NCBI RefSeq assembly: GCF_014648415.1 | Contig: NZ_BMRB01000002.1 | Location: 579,260 to 643,259, forward strand | Source: Actinokineospora fastidiosa | GTDB taxonomy: Bacteria > Actinomycetota > Actinomycetes > Mycobacteriales > Pseudonocardiaceae | DNA: 64,000 nucleotides | Reading direction: 5' to 3' | Part shown: piece after piece, positions 51,727-60,746 of the stretch | How positions within the stretch are numbered: position 1 is the first letter of the stretch | How the letters are laid out: every line of letters starts with the position of its first letter | Position numbers and translations under genes: made by a program | The notes under the pieces: generated by a model | Told to the model about the DNA's origin: nothing | Seen by the model: only the letters and a program-made list of their open reading frames with translations | Databases searched by the model: none

Positions 51727-53031
51727 CTAGCCCGCCTCGGCGAGCGCGCCCGCGAGCCGGGTGGTGGAGCGGCCGGGCAGCAGCGGGGTGGTCACGACGC
51801 GGCCGCCCCAGCCGCGCACCAGGTCCGCCTCCGGCAGGTCGTCGGGGTCGTAGTCGCCGCCCTTGACCCAGATGTCGGGCCGCAGCCGGGCCAGCACCCG
51901 GCGCGGGTCGTCCTCGCCGAAGACGACGACGGCGTCCACGCAGGCCAGCGCCCGCAGCAGCGCCGCGCGGTCGGCCTCGCCCATGATCGGCCTGCGCGGG
52001 CCCTTCAGCCTGCGCACCGACTCGTCGGAGTTGAGGCACACGATCAGGCAGTCGCCCAGCGCGCGGGCGGCGGCCAGCGTCCGGGCGTGTCCGGCGTGGA
52101 CCAGGTCGAAGCAGCCGCCCGTGGCGACGACGGTGCCGCCGCGCGCCCGCACGGCCGCGATGAGCGCCTCCGGCGTCGGCTCCGGCCTGCTCGCCGAGAG
52201 CCCGCCCTCGGCCAGGAAACGGCTCGCGGCGGCCACGGCGGCCTCCACGGCGGCGTAGGTGTCGGCGCCGCGCATCAGCGCGTCGGCGGCGGCCGCGGCG
52301 AAGCGGTCGCCCGCGCCGCAGGTGTCGGCAGCGTCGACGGCGGCCGCGGGCACCGGCTCGACGCCGTTGCCCCGGTCCAGCAGCGCGCCCCTGGCCCCGG
52401 TGGTGACCGCGACCGCGCTGGCCCGCCAGCGGTCCCGCAGCAGCCGGGCGGCCTCCGGGTCGCCGGTGCCCGCGAACGCCGTCGCCTCGGCGAGGTTCGG
52501 GGTGGCCAGCGTGATCCCGGGGACCGGCTCCGGCCCGCGCGGGTGCGGGTCCCAGACGACCGGCACGTCCACCTCGGCGAGGACCGCGCGCAGCCGCTCG
52601 CAGGCGGCGAGACCGCGGCCGTAGTCGGACACGAGCACGGCGTCGGCGTCGCGCACCGCGTCGAGCATCTCGTCGGTGGCGCGCGCTGGCGGCCCGTCGC
52701 CGCCGCGGTCGAGCCGCAGCAGGGACTGCCCCGCGCAGCGCACGCGCGCCTTGACCGGCGTGCTCGCCGCGACGCCCGCCACGACGTCGACGCCAGCGAG
52801 CGCCGCGCGCAGCCGGTCGCCGTCGGCGTCGTCGGCGATCGCGGTGACCAGGCGGACGGACGCGCCGTCCCCGGCGGCCAGCGTGGCCGCCAGCGCGGCC
52901 CCGCCCGCGCGGTCGGTCTCCCCGGCCACGTCCACCACCGGGACCGGGGCGTCCGGGCAGACCCGGGACACCGCGCCGGTGATGTCGACATCGAGCAGCG
53001 AGTCGCCCACGACGACGAGCCTCGGCCTCAT
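51727..53031 (-). CDS. HldE-like bifunctional kinase/nucleotidyltransferase (copy 2)
   Basis: 434 residues, shorter and diverged from copy 1 but with both active sites: VVVGDSLLDVDITG, GGAALAATLAAG, catalytic DTCGAGDRFAAAAADAL, then VATGGCFDLVHAGHARTLAAARALGD, LNSDESVRRLKGPRRPI and WVKGGDYDPDDLPE. The Ala-rich sugar site AGGAALAAT differs from AAGGAANTAVN in copy 1 (Asn lost), so the sugar substrate may differ. ATGA overlap with GmhA. Two intact HldE-type enzymes in one operon is the unusual point. Confidence 0.85.
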   Translation of the reverse strand: MRPRLVVVGDSLLDVDITGAVSRVCPDAPVPVVDVAGETDRAGGAALAATLAAGDGASVRLVTAIADDADGDRLRAALAGVDVVAGVAASTPVKARVRCAGQSLLRLDRGGDGPPARATDEMLDAVRDADAVLVSDYGRGLAACERLRAVLAEVDVPVVWDPHPRGPEPVPGITLATPNLAEATAFAGTGDPEAARLLRDRWRASAVAVTTGARGALLDRGNGVEPVPAAAVDAADTCGAGDRFAAAAADALMRGADTYAAVEAAVAAASRFLAEGGLSASRPEPTPEALIAAVRARGGTVVATGGCFDLVHAGHARTLAAARALGDCLIVCLNSDESVRRLKGPRRPIMGEADRAALLRALACVDAVVVFGEDDPRRVLARLRPDIWVKGGDYDPDDLPEADLVRGWGGRVVTTPLLPGRSTTRLAGALAEAG

Positions 53032-53612
53032 GACGCCCGCACCGCCCTCCGCGGCAGCGGCACCGCGAGCGCCTGCTCGAACGCCGCGCACAGCAGGTGC
53101 ACCAGCACCAGGTGCATCTCCTGGATGGTCGCGGTGCACCCGGGCACGCAGACGGCCTCGTCGGCGACCGTGGCCAGCGGGTTCGGCGGCGGCCCGGTCA
53201 TCGCCCACACGGTCGTCCCGGCCCGCACGCCCGCCAGCGCGGCCCGGCGCAGGTTCTCGCTGCGGCCGCTGGTCGACAGCAGCACCAGCACGTCGCCGGG
53301 ACGGGCGTGCGCCTCGACCTGGCGGGCGAACACCTCGGCGTAGCCGTAGTCGTTGCCGATCGCGGTCAGGCTGGAGGTGTCCGCGTGCAGCGCCAGCGCC
53401 GAGAACGGGCGGCGGTCGCGGTCGAAGCGGCCCACCAGCTCCGCGGTGAGGTGCTGGGCCTCGGCGGCCGAGCCGCCGTTGCCCGCGGCCAGCAGCCTGC
53501 CTCCCGCGGCCAGCCGGTCGGCCAGCTCGCGGCCCCAGCGGGTGAGCAGGTCGGTCTGGCCGCGCACGAACGTCAGGGCGCTGGCGATCTCGTCGATGCG
53601 GTCGTCGATCAT
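53028..53612 (-). CDS. gmhA: Phosphoheptose isomerase (GmhA-like SIS protein)
   Basis: 194 residues, the family length. SIS domain with [80 protein letters not shown] and [11 protein letters not shown] (metal-binding His/Glu). Converts sedoheptulose-7-P to D-glycero-D-manno-heptose-7-P, the first committed step of heptose activation. ATGA overlaps on both sides. Confidence 0.9.
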   Translation of the reverse strand: MIDDRIDEIASALTFVRGQTDLLTRWGRELADRLAAGGRLLAAGNGGSAAEAQHLTAELVGRFDRDRRPFSALALHADTSSLTAIGNDYGYAEVFARQVEAHARPGDVLVLLSTSGRSENLRRAALAGVRAGTTVWAMTGPPPNPLATVADEAVCVPGCTATIQEMHLVLVHLLCAAFEQALAVPLPRRAVRAS

Positions 53613-54823
53613 CGGTTCTCCCCCACGGCCTCGCGGACGGCCGCCCCGGACGGGCGGGCGCAGCGCTCGTAGACGCGTTCGGTGTCGGCGGCGATCCGGT
53701 CCCAGCCGTACCGGGCGTGCGCCCGGTCGGCGCCCGCGACGCCGAGCATGGTGCGGCGCAGGTCGTCCGGCAGCAGCTCGCGCAGCCGGGCGGCCAGCGC
53801 CCTCGGGTCGCGCGGCGGCACGTGCACGCCGGTGACGCCGTCGACCACGGTGTCGGTCAGCCCGCCGACCGCGGCGGCGACGACGGGGACGCCGCAGGCC
53901 ATCGCCTCGAGCGGCACGATGCCGAACGGCTCGTACCACGGCACGCACGCCACGACGTCGGCCGAGCGCAGCAGCGCGGGCATGTCGGCGCGCGAGACCT
54001 GGCCCACCAGGTGGACCCGGTCGGCGACGCCCAGCGACGTCGCCAGCTCCAGCAGCGCGCGGGCCTCCGGGTCGTCGGTGCGGCCGGAGCCGCCCGCGAT
54101 CACCAGCTCGGTGTCGGGCACCGACGGCAGCGCGCGCACCAGCGTGGCGTACCCCTTGCGCGGCACGAGCCTGCCGACGCTGACCACGCGGAACCGGCGG
54201 CCGCGCGCGGCTGTCGGCCCGTCCGGGGTGAACCTGCCCAGGTCCACGCCGCACGGCACGACCGAGATCCGCTCCCGGGGCACGCCCATGCGCACCAGCT
54301 CGAACACCTCGTCGGAGCAGGTGGCGGCGACGCGGTCGACGCGGGTGCCGACCATCCGCTCGATGCGGACCCGCTCCGGCGGGCTGGTGTCGGCCCGGCC
54401 CTGGTGGCGCTTCTTCACCACGCCCAGCGCGTGGAAGGTCTGCACGGACGCCATGTCCAGCCCGTCGGCGGCCACGACGGTGGCGAGCCCGGACATCCAG
54501 AAGTGGCCGTGCGCCACGTCCGGCGGCTGCCTGGTCCACCGGTCGCGCAGGTACCGGGCGAATTCGCCCATGTGCGGCAGCAGATCGTCCTTGGGCACCG
54601 GCCTCGCCGGACCGGCGGGCACGTGCACGACGTGGTACCCGGCGCTGGTCGCGACCTCCTCCGGGCTGTCGGGGTCGTCGCGTCGCGTGTAGACGGTGAC
54701 GTCGTGCCCCCGGCGCGCCAGCGCCGCCGACAGCTCGGCCACGTGCAGGTTCTGCCCGCCCGCGTCCACTCCGCCGAGCGCGGCAAGCGGGTTGGCGTGC
54801 TCGGACACCATAGCGATCCTCAT
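53609..54823 (-). CDS. Family 4 glycosyltransferase (MshA/sucrose-synthase-like)
   Basis: 404 residues, GT-B fold. [40 protein letters not shown] is the acceptor-side glycine loop, and [19 protein letters not shown] plus [26 protein letters not shown] ([18 protein letters not shown]) is the donor site with the EX7E motif. Cytosolic. Uses an NDP-sugar; acceptor unknown. ATG at 54823, ATGA overlap with the neighbouring glycosyltransferase. Confidence 0.87.
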   Translation of the reverse strand: MRIAMVSEHANPLAALGGVDAGGQNLHVAELSAALARRGHDVTVYTRRDDPDSPEEVATSAGYHVVHVPAGPARPVPKDDLLPHMGEFARYLRDRWTRQPPDVAHGHFWMSGLATVVAADGLDMASVQTFHALGVVKKRHQGRADTSPPERVRIERMVGTRVDRVAATCSDEVFELVRMGVPRERISVVPCGVDLGRFTPDGPTAARGRRFRVVSVGRLVPRKGYATLVRALPSVPDTELVIAGGSGRTDDPEARALLELATSLGVADRVHLVGQVSRADMPALLRSADVVACVPWYEPFGIVPLEAMACGVPVVAAAVGGLTDTVVDGVTGVHVPPRDPRALAARLRELLPDDLRRTMLGVAGADRAHARYGWDRIAADTERVYERCARPSGAAVREAVGENR

Positions 54824-55794
54824 GCTGCACCTCCGGTTCCAGCGGCGGCATGCGCCAGCACGCCGTCCCAGGTCTCCAGGAACGGGCCGAGGCCGTAGTG
54901 GGTGAGCGCGTGCTCACGGGCCCTGGCCCCGGTGTCGGCGGCCAGGACGCGGTCGCCGAGCAGCTTCGCGGCGGCCTCGACCAGGTCGGCGACCCGAGTG
55001 GACACGACGCCGACGCCCGGCGGGACGGCCCGCGCCGCCTCGGTCGTGCCCAGCACCACCGGTGGGAGCCCGGCGTGCATGGCTTCGAGCAGGGAGAGCC
55101 CCAGCGACGTCCACCGCGTGACGTGCAGGTAGACCCGGCGGCGGGCGAGTTCGGCGTGCAGCCGCGCGGTCGGCAGGTCGCCGATGGTGCGCAGCGCGTC
55201 GCTGTCGAGGCCGACGGTCTCCGGAAGCCGCTCCAGCCCCATGCCGAACACGTCGAGCCTGCCCGCCTCGGCGAAGCGCGGCAGCAGGTCGGTGCCGGTC
55301 ACCCGGCCGCGGCGCACGGGCTCGTTCAACACGACGGCGGCGGCGGCCAGTTCGCCGGTGAACAGGTGCCCCGGGTCGGGCACGCCGTGCTCGACGACGG
55401 TCGTCGGGGTCGTGCCGCAGTCCCACATCAGGTCGTTGAAGTGGGTCACGTGCACCAGCGGCAGGTCCGGCCGGTCGGCCATGCGGTGCCGGGTGTTCGG
55501 CGCGGGCGGGGTGTTGTGCTCCAGGAACACCGCCGGGAGGTCGTGGCCGGGCACGCGCCCGGTCAGCCCGCGCGTCAGCTGCTCCTCCTCGGGCCGCTGG
55601 AGCACGACGACGTCGATGGACTCGTCGGCCAGCTCCGCGTAGGGCACCTCGCGCACCGACACCGGCCAGTCGCGGCCAGCGCGGCCCAGCCCGTAGGCGC
55701 CGCCGCCGGGCGCGACCGGCAGCAGGTACTCGTGCCTGCCCCGGACGAACGCGTCCATCCAGCCGCCGTGCACGTGCCAGATCAGCACCCTCAT
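54820..55794 (-). CDS. Glycosyltransferase, GT4-like
   Basis: 324 residues. [26 protein letters not shown] starts the first Rossmann domain; [13 protein letters not shown] and the donor-site [28 protein letters not shown] (EX7E-like) mark a GT-B enzyme. ATG at 55794 overlaps the GT9 stop. Similar proteins occur next to GmhA/HldE in other actinomycetes, so it likely extends a heptose-containing glycan. Confidence 0.8.
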   Translation of the reverse strand: MRVLIWHVHGGWMDAFVRGRHEYLLPVAPGGGAYGLGRAGRDWPVSVREVPYAELADESIDVVVLQRPEEEQLTRGLTGRVPGHDLPAVFLEHNTPPAPNTRHRMADRPDLPLVHVTHFNDLMWDCGTTPTTVVEHGVPDPGHLFTGELAAAAVVLNEPVRRGRVTGTDLLPRFAEAGRLDVFGMGLERLPETVGLDSDALRTIGDLPTARLHAELARRRVYLHVTRWTSLGLSLLEAMHAGLPPVVLGTTEAARAVPPGVGVVSTRVADLVEAAAKLLGDRVLAADTGARAREHALTHYGLGPFLETWDGVLAHAAAGTGGAA

Positions 55795-56807
55795 GCCCGC
55801 ACTCCCACCAGTTCGTCCACCACGGACACCACTTCCTCCACACTCACCCCGTCCAGACACGGATGCCCCGGGATGGGGCATTCCTTGGCCCGCGTGCCCG
55901 CGCACGCGGCGTGCTGATCGCCCAGCAGGACGACCTCCGCCCGGTACGGCGCCCACTTCGCGGCGGGCACGACCGGCGAGAACAGCGAGACCACGGGCGT
56001 GCCGACCGCCGCGGCCAGGTGCGCGGGACCGGTGTTGCCGACCACCACGGCGTCCGCGCCCGCCAGCACCCCGGCCAGCCGGGGGAAGCTCGTGCGCCCG
56101 CCCAGGTCGATCCCGTGCGCCCCGGCGACGCGCGCGGTGAGCGCGCGTTCGTCCGGCCCGCCGGTCACCACCACCCGGTGCCCGCGCTCGGCCAGCGCGG
56201 CGACGGCCTCGGCGCAGCGGTGCGGCGACCAGGCGCGCGCGGGCGCGGAAGCACCCGGGTGGACCACGACATACGGCCTCGGCAGGTCGGCGGCCTCCTC
56301 GACGCCGCACACCCGTAGCCTGCCGTCATCCCCCGGCGGCAGCGTGAACCCCGCCGCCTCGGCGACGGCGAGCGCGCGTTCGGGCTCGGGAACCAGTTCC
56401 TCCACATCGGACCCCGGGCGCAGCCGCACGTCCAGCAGCGACCCGGGGTAGTCCTCGGAGACCGCGGCGATGAACCGCACACCGGCCAGCCGCGCCAGCA
56501 GCGCCATCGGCAGCGGCGACTGGTGGAACGACGTCAGCAGCAGCGCCGCGTCGAAGCGGCCCGCCCGCATCCAGGCCACCAGCGCGCCGACCTCGGACTC
56601 GACGACCGGCGGCGGGTCCGCGGCGATCCACGGGCAGTCCCACACGGACACCTCGGCTACGCCGGGCAACATCCGGGCCGCGCGCTCCCCCGAGGGGCCG
56701 CACAGCAGGGTGACCCGGGCGCTCGCGGCGGCCGCGCGCACCGCAGGGCCTGCGGTCAGCACGTCTCCGTCGCTGTCCGACCGGACCACCAGCACGTTCC
56801 GCTCCAT
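55791..56807 (-). CDS. Family 9 glycosyltransferase (ADP-heptose:LPS heptosyltransferase-like)
   Basis: 338 residues. NVLVVRSDSDGDVLTAGPAVRAAAA is the GT9 opening (usually RxDxxGD), and VVVHPGASAPARAWSPHRCAEAVAAL, VVTGGPDER and VVVGNTGPAHLAAAVGTPVVSLFSP are donor-site motifs shared with WaaC/WaaF. It is the first gene of the minus-strand run and the best candidate to transfer the nucleotide-activated heptose. No LPS is expected in this host, so the acceptor is probably a wall or extracellular glycan, or a small molecule. Confidence 0.87.
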   Translation of the reverse strand: MERNVLVVRSDSDGDVLTAGPAVRAAAASARVTLLCGPSGERAARMLPGVAEVSVWDCPWIAADPPPVVESEVGALVAWMRAGRFDAALLLTSFHQSPLPMALLARLAGVRFIAAVSEDYPGSLLDVRLRPGSDVEELVPEPERALAVAEAAGFTLPPGDDGRLRVCGVEEAADLPRPYVVVHPGASAPARAWSPHRCAEAVAALAERGHRVVVTGGPDERALTARVAGAHGIDLGGRTSFPRLAGVLAGADAVVVGNTGPAHLAAAVGTPVVSLFSPVVPAAKWAPYRAEVVLLGDQHAACAGTRAKECPIPGHPCLDGVSVEEVVSVVDELVGVRA

Positions 56808-56971
56808 GGTTTATCGAGTTACCGCCGGCGGAGGAGGCGAAACATGGAGTAGCAACTACTACTCAGCGCGACATTGGGCCATCTCGGCGATCGCCAGGCG
56901 TGCACCCCTACCCCGATGATGTTGGGAGCACACCGGCGGATTTCGCCGCATTCGGGGAACAAGGGGGCAAG

Positions 56972-57808
56972 GTGGCAGGAAAAGGACAGCGCAACGCCGA
57001 CGCGCCCTGGTACCGGTTCGACCCCCGCGACTACCTCGCGCGCAACTACGCCCATGTCCGCGTCGAGGACCGGCAGGTGCTCGAACTCGTCCGCGACTTC
57101 CTCGGCGACGCCGGGCGCCCGCCGGACCGGCGCGGCGGCCTGCGCGGCATCGACGTGGGCACCGGGGCGAACCTCTATCCCGCGCTGTCGATGCTGCCGT
57201 TCTGCGAGTCCATCACGCTCTACGAGTACGCCAAGTCGAACCTGGAGTGGCTGACCGAGCAGAACGCCGCCGAGTGGCCGTCGTGGGACCCGGTGTGGTC
57301 CGGCTTCTGGGCGCTGCTGCGCGAGCGCGACCCGTACGCCCGGCTCGGCGGGCACCCGCGCAGGCTCCTCGCCGAGCGGGTGGAGATCGCCGAGGGCAGC
57401 GTGTTCGCGCTCGACCCCGCCGCGGGCACGTGGGACATGGGCACCATGTTCTTCGTCGCCGAGTCCATCACCGCCGAGCGCGCGGAATTCGCCGACGCGG
57501 TGCGGGGTTTTCTGGCCGTGCTGCGGCCGGGCGCGCCTTTCGCGATCGCGTGCATGGAGAATTCGGTCGGATTCGAGGTCGGCGGGGTCTGGTTTCCCGC
57601 TGTCGCCGTCGACGGCGCCGATGTCGACCGTTGTCTGGCCGGTCGGGCCACCGATGTCGCCATCAGCCGGGTCGAGGCGAACGGCACGAGTCTGCGCGCG
57701 GGCTACACCGGGATGATTGTCGCGTGCGGTCGCGCTTCGGGGGTGCCCGCCGCCCGCGATTCATCCGTTGGTGAACATCGTCCGGCCCACGCGAAGGAGG
57801 TCAGATGA
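56972..57808 (+). CDS. SCO2525-family SAM-dependent methyltransferase
   Basis: 278 residues. The class I fold shows GIDVGTGANLYPALSMLPFCESITLYEYAKSNLEWL (SAM loop and acidic end of strand 2), then WDMGTMFFVAESITAERAEFADAVRGFLAVLRPGAPFAIACME. Related to PNMT/NNMT-type enzymes. The start is taken as GTG at 56972 with AAGGGGG just upstream; an in-frame GTG at 56900 is possible. First gene of the conserved SCO2525-SCO2521 order; substrate unknown. Confidence 0.8.
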   Translation: MAGKGQRNADAPWYRFDPRDYLARNYAHVRVEDRQVLELVRDFLGDAGRPPDRRGGLRGIDVGTGANLYPALSMLPFCESITLYEYAKSNLEWLTEQNAAEWPSWDPVWSGFWALLRERDPYARLGGHPRRLLAERVEIAEGSVFALDPAAGTWDMGTMFFVAESITAERAEFADAVRGFLAVLRPGAPFAIACMENSVGFEVGGVWFPAVAVDGADVDRCLAGRATDVAISRVEANGTSLRAGYTGMIVACGRASGVPAARDSSVGEHRPAHAKEVR

Positions 57809-57887
57809 CCATGGTACGGTTCGCTCCGCCGCGCCGCGGTGATCAGCAGCCGTTTTCCTCGCGTCTTCTCGTTCCAGGGTGGCCGCT

Positions 57888-59750
57888 ATGAGAATCCAAC
57901 CGAGACGACAGATCCTCGATATCTGGCGGTCGGTTATCCGGTCGTCGTTCCAGAACGGCTCCTGGGAATGGCGCGGCCGGGACGAGTCCAATTCCATCAG
58001 CGACGCCGAGCAGCTGCTGTGCCTGCTCTACCCGGCGACCGAGGTCCCGGCGCTGGCGCTGGACCAGCCCGACATCATCGCCGAGGACGCCACCAAGGCC
58101 CTGGAGCGCTTCGGCGACCCGCGCACGATCCCGTACCGGGTCATCGAGGTCATCGAGGACTACCTGCGGCGCAACACCGTCGACGGCGAGCCGCACTTCG
58201 GCGGCCGCGGCTACCTGGTCACCGACGGCCCCGAGCCCTCGGAGGAGCAGCTGCGGCTCGGCCTGGTCGAGTCCTACTCGATGTCGGTCTCGCTCTGCCT
58301 GGCCGCGCTCGGCTTCCTCCGGCTCTACAAGCCGCCATCGCGCAGGCCCGCGCTCGTGGCCAAGATCGGCGTCCTGCAGACCGAGCTGAGCAAGCGGCTG
58401 ACGGCGGCGCTCGTCGGCATGCTGCGCTCGTTCGTGGTCAACACCGTCGGCATCGAGGAGGCCGACCGGCCCGTCCGCGCGGCCATGCTCGCCATGGTCA
58501 ACCAGCGCGACGACCCCGACCAGATCGTCGTCTCCCGGCTGCGCGACCGGCTCCAGCGCGTCCGCAACCGGCTGCTCGAGGACGTCCGCACCGGCGTGAC
58601 CGTCGACGGCGACCTCGAGGAGGAGAGCAGGCTCTTCGAGATCGGCTGGGGCTGGGGCATCGTGTCGAACGCGACCGCGGTCGACCTCGACCTCGACAAG
58701 TGCGCCTTCGACGAGCAGCCCTCCATCTGCACGGTCGCGGGCGTGGCCGAGGCCCGCCCGTACCTCTACTCGACGGTGCTTGCCCTCGACGGCATCAACG
58801 ACCTCCGCTCGCAGCGCACGCTGGAGCTCAACCTGCTCGACGACGAGCAGCGGCGGCTCACCGAGGCGCTGCGCATCCGGTTCGACCTGACGCAGCGGTA
58901 CTGGTCCACGATCGCCCGCTTCGGCGAGGTGTGGCCGCTGGAGGACATCCCCTGGCGCACCTCGGACGGCGACGAGTCCGACTACTACTCGCTGCTGGTC
59001 TCCGCGGTGCTGGTGCAGGACCTGGAGACCCGCCAGGCCACCGACGACGACCTCAACCGCGCGGTGGTCGTGTTCGAGTCGCTGGCCCAGCGCGGCCGCA
59101 TCACCCGGCGCGTCACCCAGGACGACCCGTCGGTGGAGATGCACGTGCCCGGCGTGCGGATGCGGCTGGGCGGCTCGGCCGAACTGGGCCCGCAGCTGTA
59201 CTGGTACGCCCGCGACTTCGCCCCGCTGCTGATGAAGCGGTGCCTGCAGGCGGCGGCCCTCTCCGGCAACCGCGACTCCCGCGACCGGCTGATGCGCCTG
59301 GCCAAGGCCACCCTGGACCACCTGATGGCCCGGCGGCTGGAGAGCGGCGACGCCGCGGGCCTGTGGGACGACCCGACGCCGCTGTTCCCGCACGAGACCC
59401 GGCCAGCGGAGAAGGAACCGTCCTGGTACCTCACCGAACGGGTGATCGAGGCGCTGATCACCGCGGCCCGCACGTTCGAGGCCGAGCCGCTGCGCAGCCC
59501 CGGCATGCGCGCCCGGGCAGAGGAGGTCCTGCACGAGGCCGAACAGCTGCTCAACCGGCTGCTGCTCGACTCCGACATCGACGACACCTCAGCGCGCAGC
59601 GTGCGCCTGGCCGAGATCGAGACCAAGCTGAACCGGGCGGCCGACATCCTCATCGAGCGGCCCGCGACGGCCAACGCGCTGGCGCTCGAGACCCTGCGCG
59701 GCCTCGACGAGCTGGCGGTGGCCAGGGACAACGCGGCGAGGAGTGCGTAG
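57888..59750 (+). CDS. SCO2524-family protein, unknown function
   Basis: 620 residues, soluble and mostly helical, starting RIQPRRQILDIWRSVIRSSFQNGSWEWRGRDESNSISDAEQLLCLLYPATEVP, which is characteristic of the SCO2524 group. The pattern of paired Trp/Tyr helices (PSWYLTERVIEALITAARTFE; YYSLLVSAVLVQDLETRQATDDDLNRAVVVFE) suggests an alpha-toroid or solenoid scaffold, though no catalytic motif is visible. ATG at 57888. Its stop shares a G with the next gene's GTG, so it is coupled to the P-loop protein and may be its partner. Confidence 0.78.
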   Translation: MRIQPRRQILDIWRSVIRSSFQNGSWEWRGRDESNSISDAEQLLCLLYPATEVPALALDQPDIIAEDATKALERFGDPRTIPYRVIEVIEDYLRRNTVDGEPHFGGRGYLVTDGPEPSEEQLRLGLVESYSMSVSLCLAALGFLRLYKPPSRRPALVAKIGVLQTELSKRLTAALVGMLRSFVVNTVGIEEADRPVRAAMLAMVNQRDDPDQIVVSRLRDRLQRVRNRLLEDVRTGVTVDGDLEEESRLFEIGWGWGIVSNATAVDLDLDKCAFDEQPSICTVAGVAEARPYLYSTVLALDGINDLRSQRTLELNLLDDEQRRLTEALRIRFDLTQRYWSTIARFGEVWPLEDIPWRTSDGDESDYYSLLVSAVLVQDLETRQATDDDLNRAVVVFESLAQRGRITRRVTQDDPSVEMHVPGVRMRLGGSAELGPQLYWYARDFAPLLMKRCLQAAALSGNRDSRDRLMRLAKATLDHLMARRLESGDAAGLWDDPTPLFPHETRPAEKEPSWYLTERVIEALITAARTFEAEPLRSPGMRARAEEVLHEAEQLLNRLLLDSDIDDTSARSVRLAEIETKLNRAADILIERPATANALALETLRGLDELAVARDNAARSA

Positions 59751-60658
59751 TGCTGGTCTTCGCCTCGTCGGACAAGGGCGGCACCGGCCGGTCGGTGACC
59801 AGCTGCAACATCGCCTTCCACCTCGCCCAGCGCGATGACGTGGCCTACCTGGACTTCGACTTCGGCTCGCCGACGGCGGGCGCGATCTTCGACATCCCGA
59901 GGGCCGAGCGCGGGATCGAGCGCGACGGCCTGCACACCTACTTCACCGACGGCATCACCGACCCGCGCCACCTCGACGTCTGGCACGCCACCGACCGCGC
60001 GGACCTGCGCGGGGCCAACGTCCGCGCGGGCAGGCTGTCGTTCTACCCCGGCGAGATGGGCGGGGCCGAGTTCGCCATCTCGGACACGGCCACCACCCGC
60101 TGCGCCGAGCTGCTGACCCGGCTCGACCAGGAGTACTCGGTCTGCGTGGTCGACCTGAGCGCGGGCCGCTCGACCGCGCTGGAGATGGTGCTCGCCGCCA
60201 CCGCCCAGCCGATGATGCGCGCGATCACCACCCGCTGGCTGGTGTTCCACCGCTGGACGCGCCAGCACATCGTCGCCGCCCACGGCCTGGTCTACGGCGA
60301 GCGCGGCATCGTCGAGATCGGGGCGAGCGCGGGCCACGACCCCGAGGCGCTGCGCGACGCCATCCGGTTCGTCCGGATCGCCGTGCCCAACCTCAAGGAG
60401 CACAATCCCGGGCAGACAGCCGCGCAGGCGACCTGGCTGTTCACCTACGACGAGGAGCTGCGCAAACTAGCCGTTGACAAGCGGCTGGGCAAGAGCCGAG
60501 TGTTGGGCATGACCCCGGTCGAACCGGTCCTGCAATACCGCGAGCAGCTGATCTCCGACTCCGACGTGTCCACCAAGATCGCCAACCACGCGACGGTGGA
60601 GGCGTTCCGCGAGTTGGCCGCCCGGCTGTCCGACGACGCGGTGTGGGAGGGCATGTGA
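59750..60658 (+). CDS. SCO2523-family variant P-loop ATPase (ParA/MinD-like)
   Basis: 302 residues. Starts VLVFASSDKGGTGRSVTSCNIAFHLAQRDDVAYLDFDFGSPTAGAIF: a deviant Walker A of the MinD/ParA class in which the usual K-G-G-x-G-K-S/T has Arg in place of the second Lys (KGGTGRS), followed by a Walker A' like LDFDFGS. Later SVCVVDLSAGRSTALEMVL takes the switch II position. ATP binding and dimerisation are expected; hydrolysis may be altered by the Lys to Arg change. GTG start at 59750, overlapping the previous TAG by one base. Confidence 0.82.
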   Translation: MLVFASSDKGGTGRSVTSCNIAFHLAQRDDVAYLDFDFGSPTAGAIFDIPRAERGIERDGLHTYFTDGITDPRHLDVWHATDRADLRGANVRAGRLSFYPGEMGGAEFAISDTATTRCAELLTRLDQEYSVCVVDLSAGRSTALEMVLAATAQPMMRAITTRWLVFHRWTRQHIVAAHGLVYGERGIVEIGASAGHDPEALRDAIRFVRIAVPNLKEHNPGQTAAQATWLFTYDEELRKLAVDKRLGKSRVLGMTPVEPVLQYREQLISDSDVSTKIANHATVEAFRELAARLSDDAVWEGM

Positions 60659-60746
60659 GCGAGCTCGCGAGCGGACCGCCGGGCACAGCGCCCCCGGGTC
60701 CGCACGGCGCTGGGGGCGAGCGGGTCCGCCCTGTCGGGGAGGCGGC

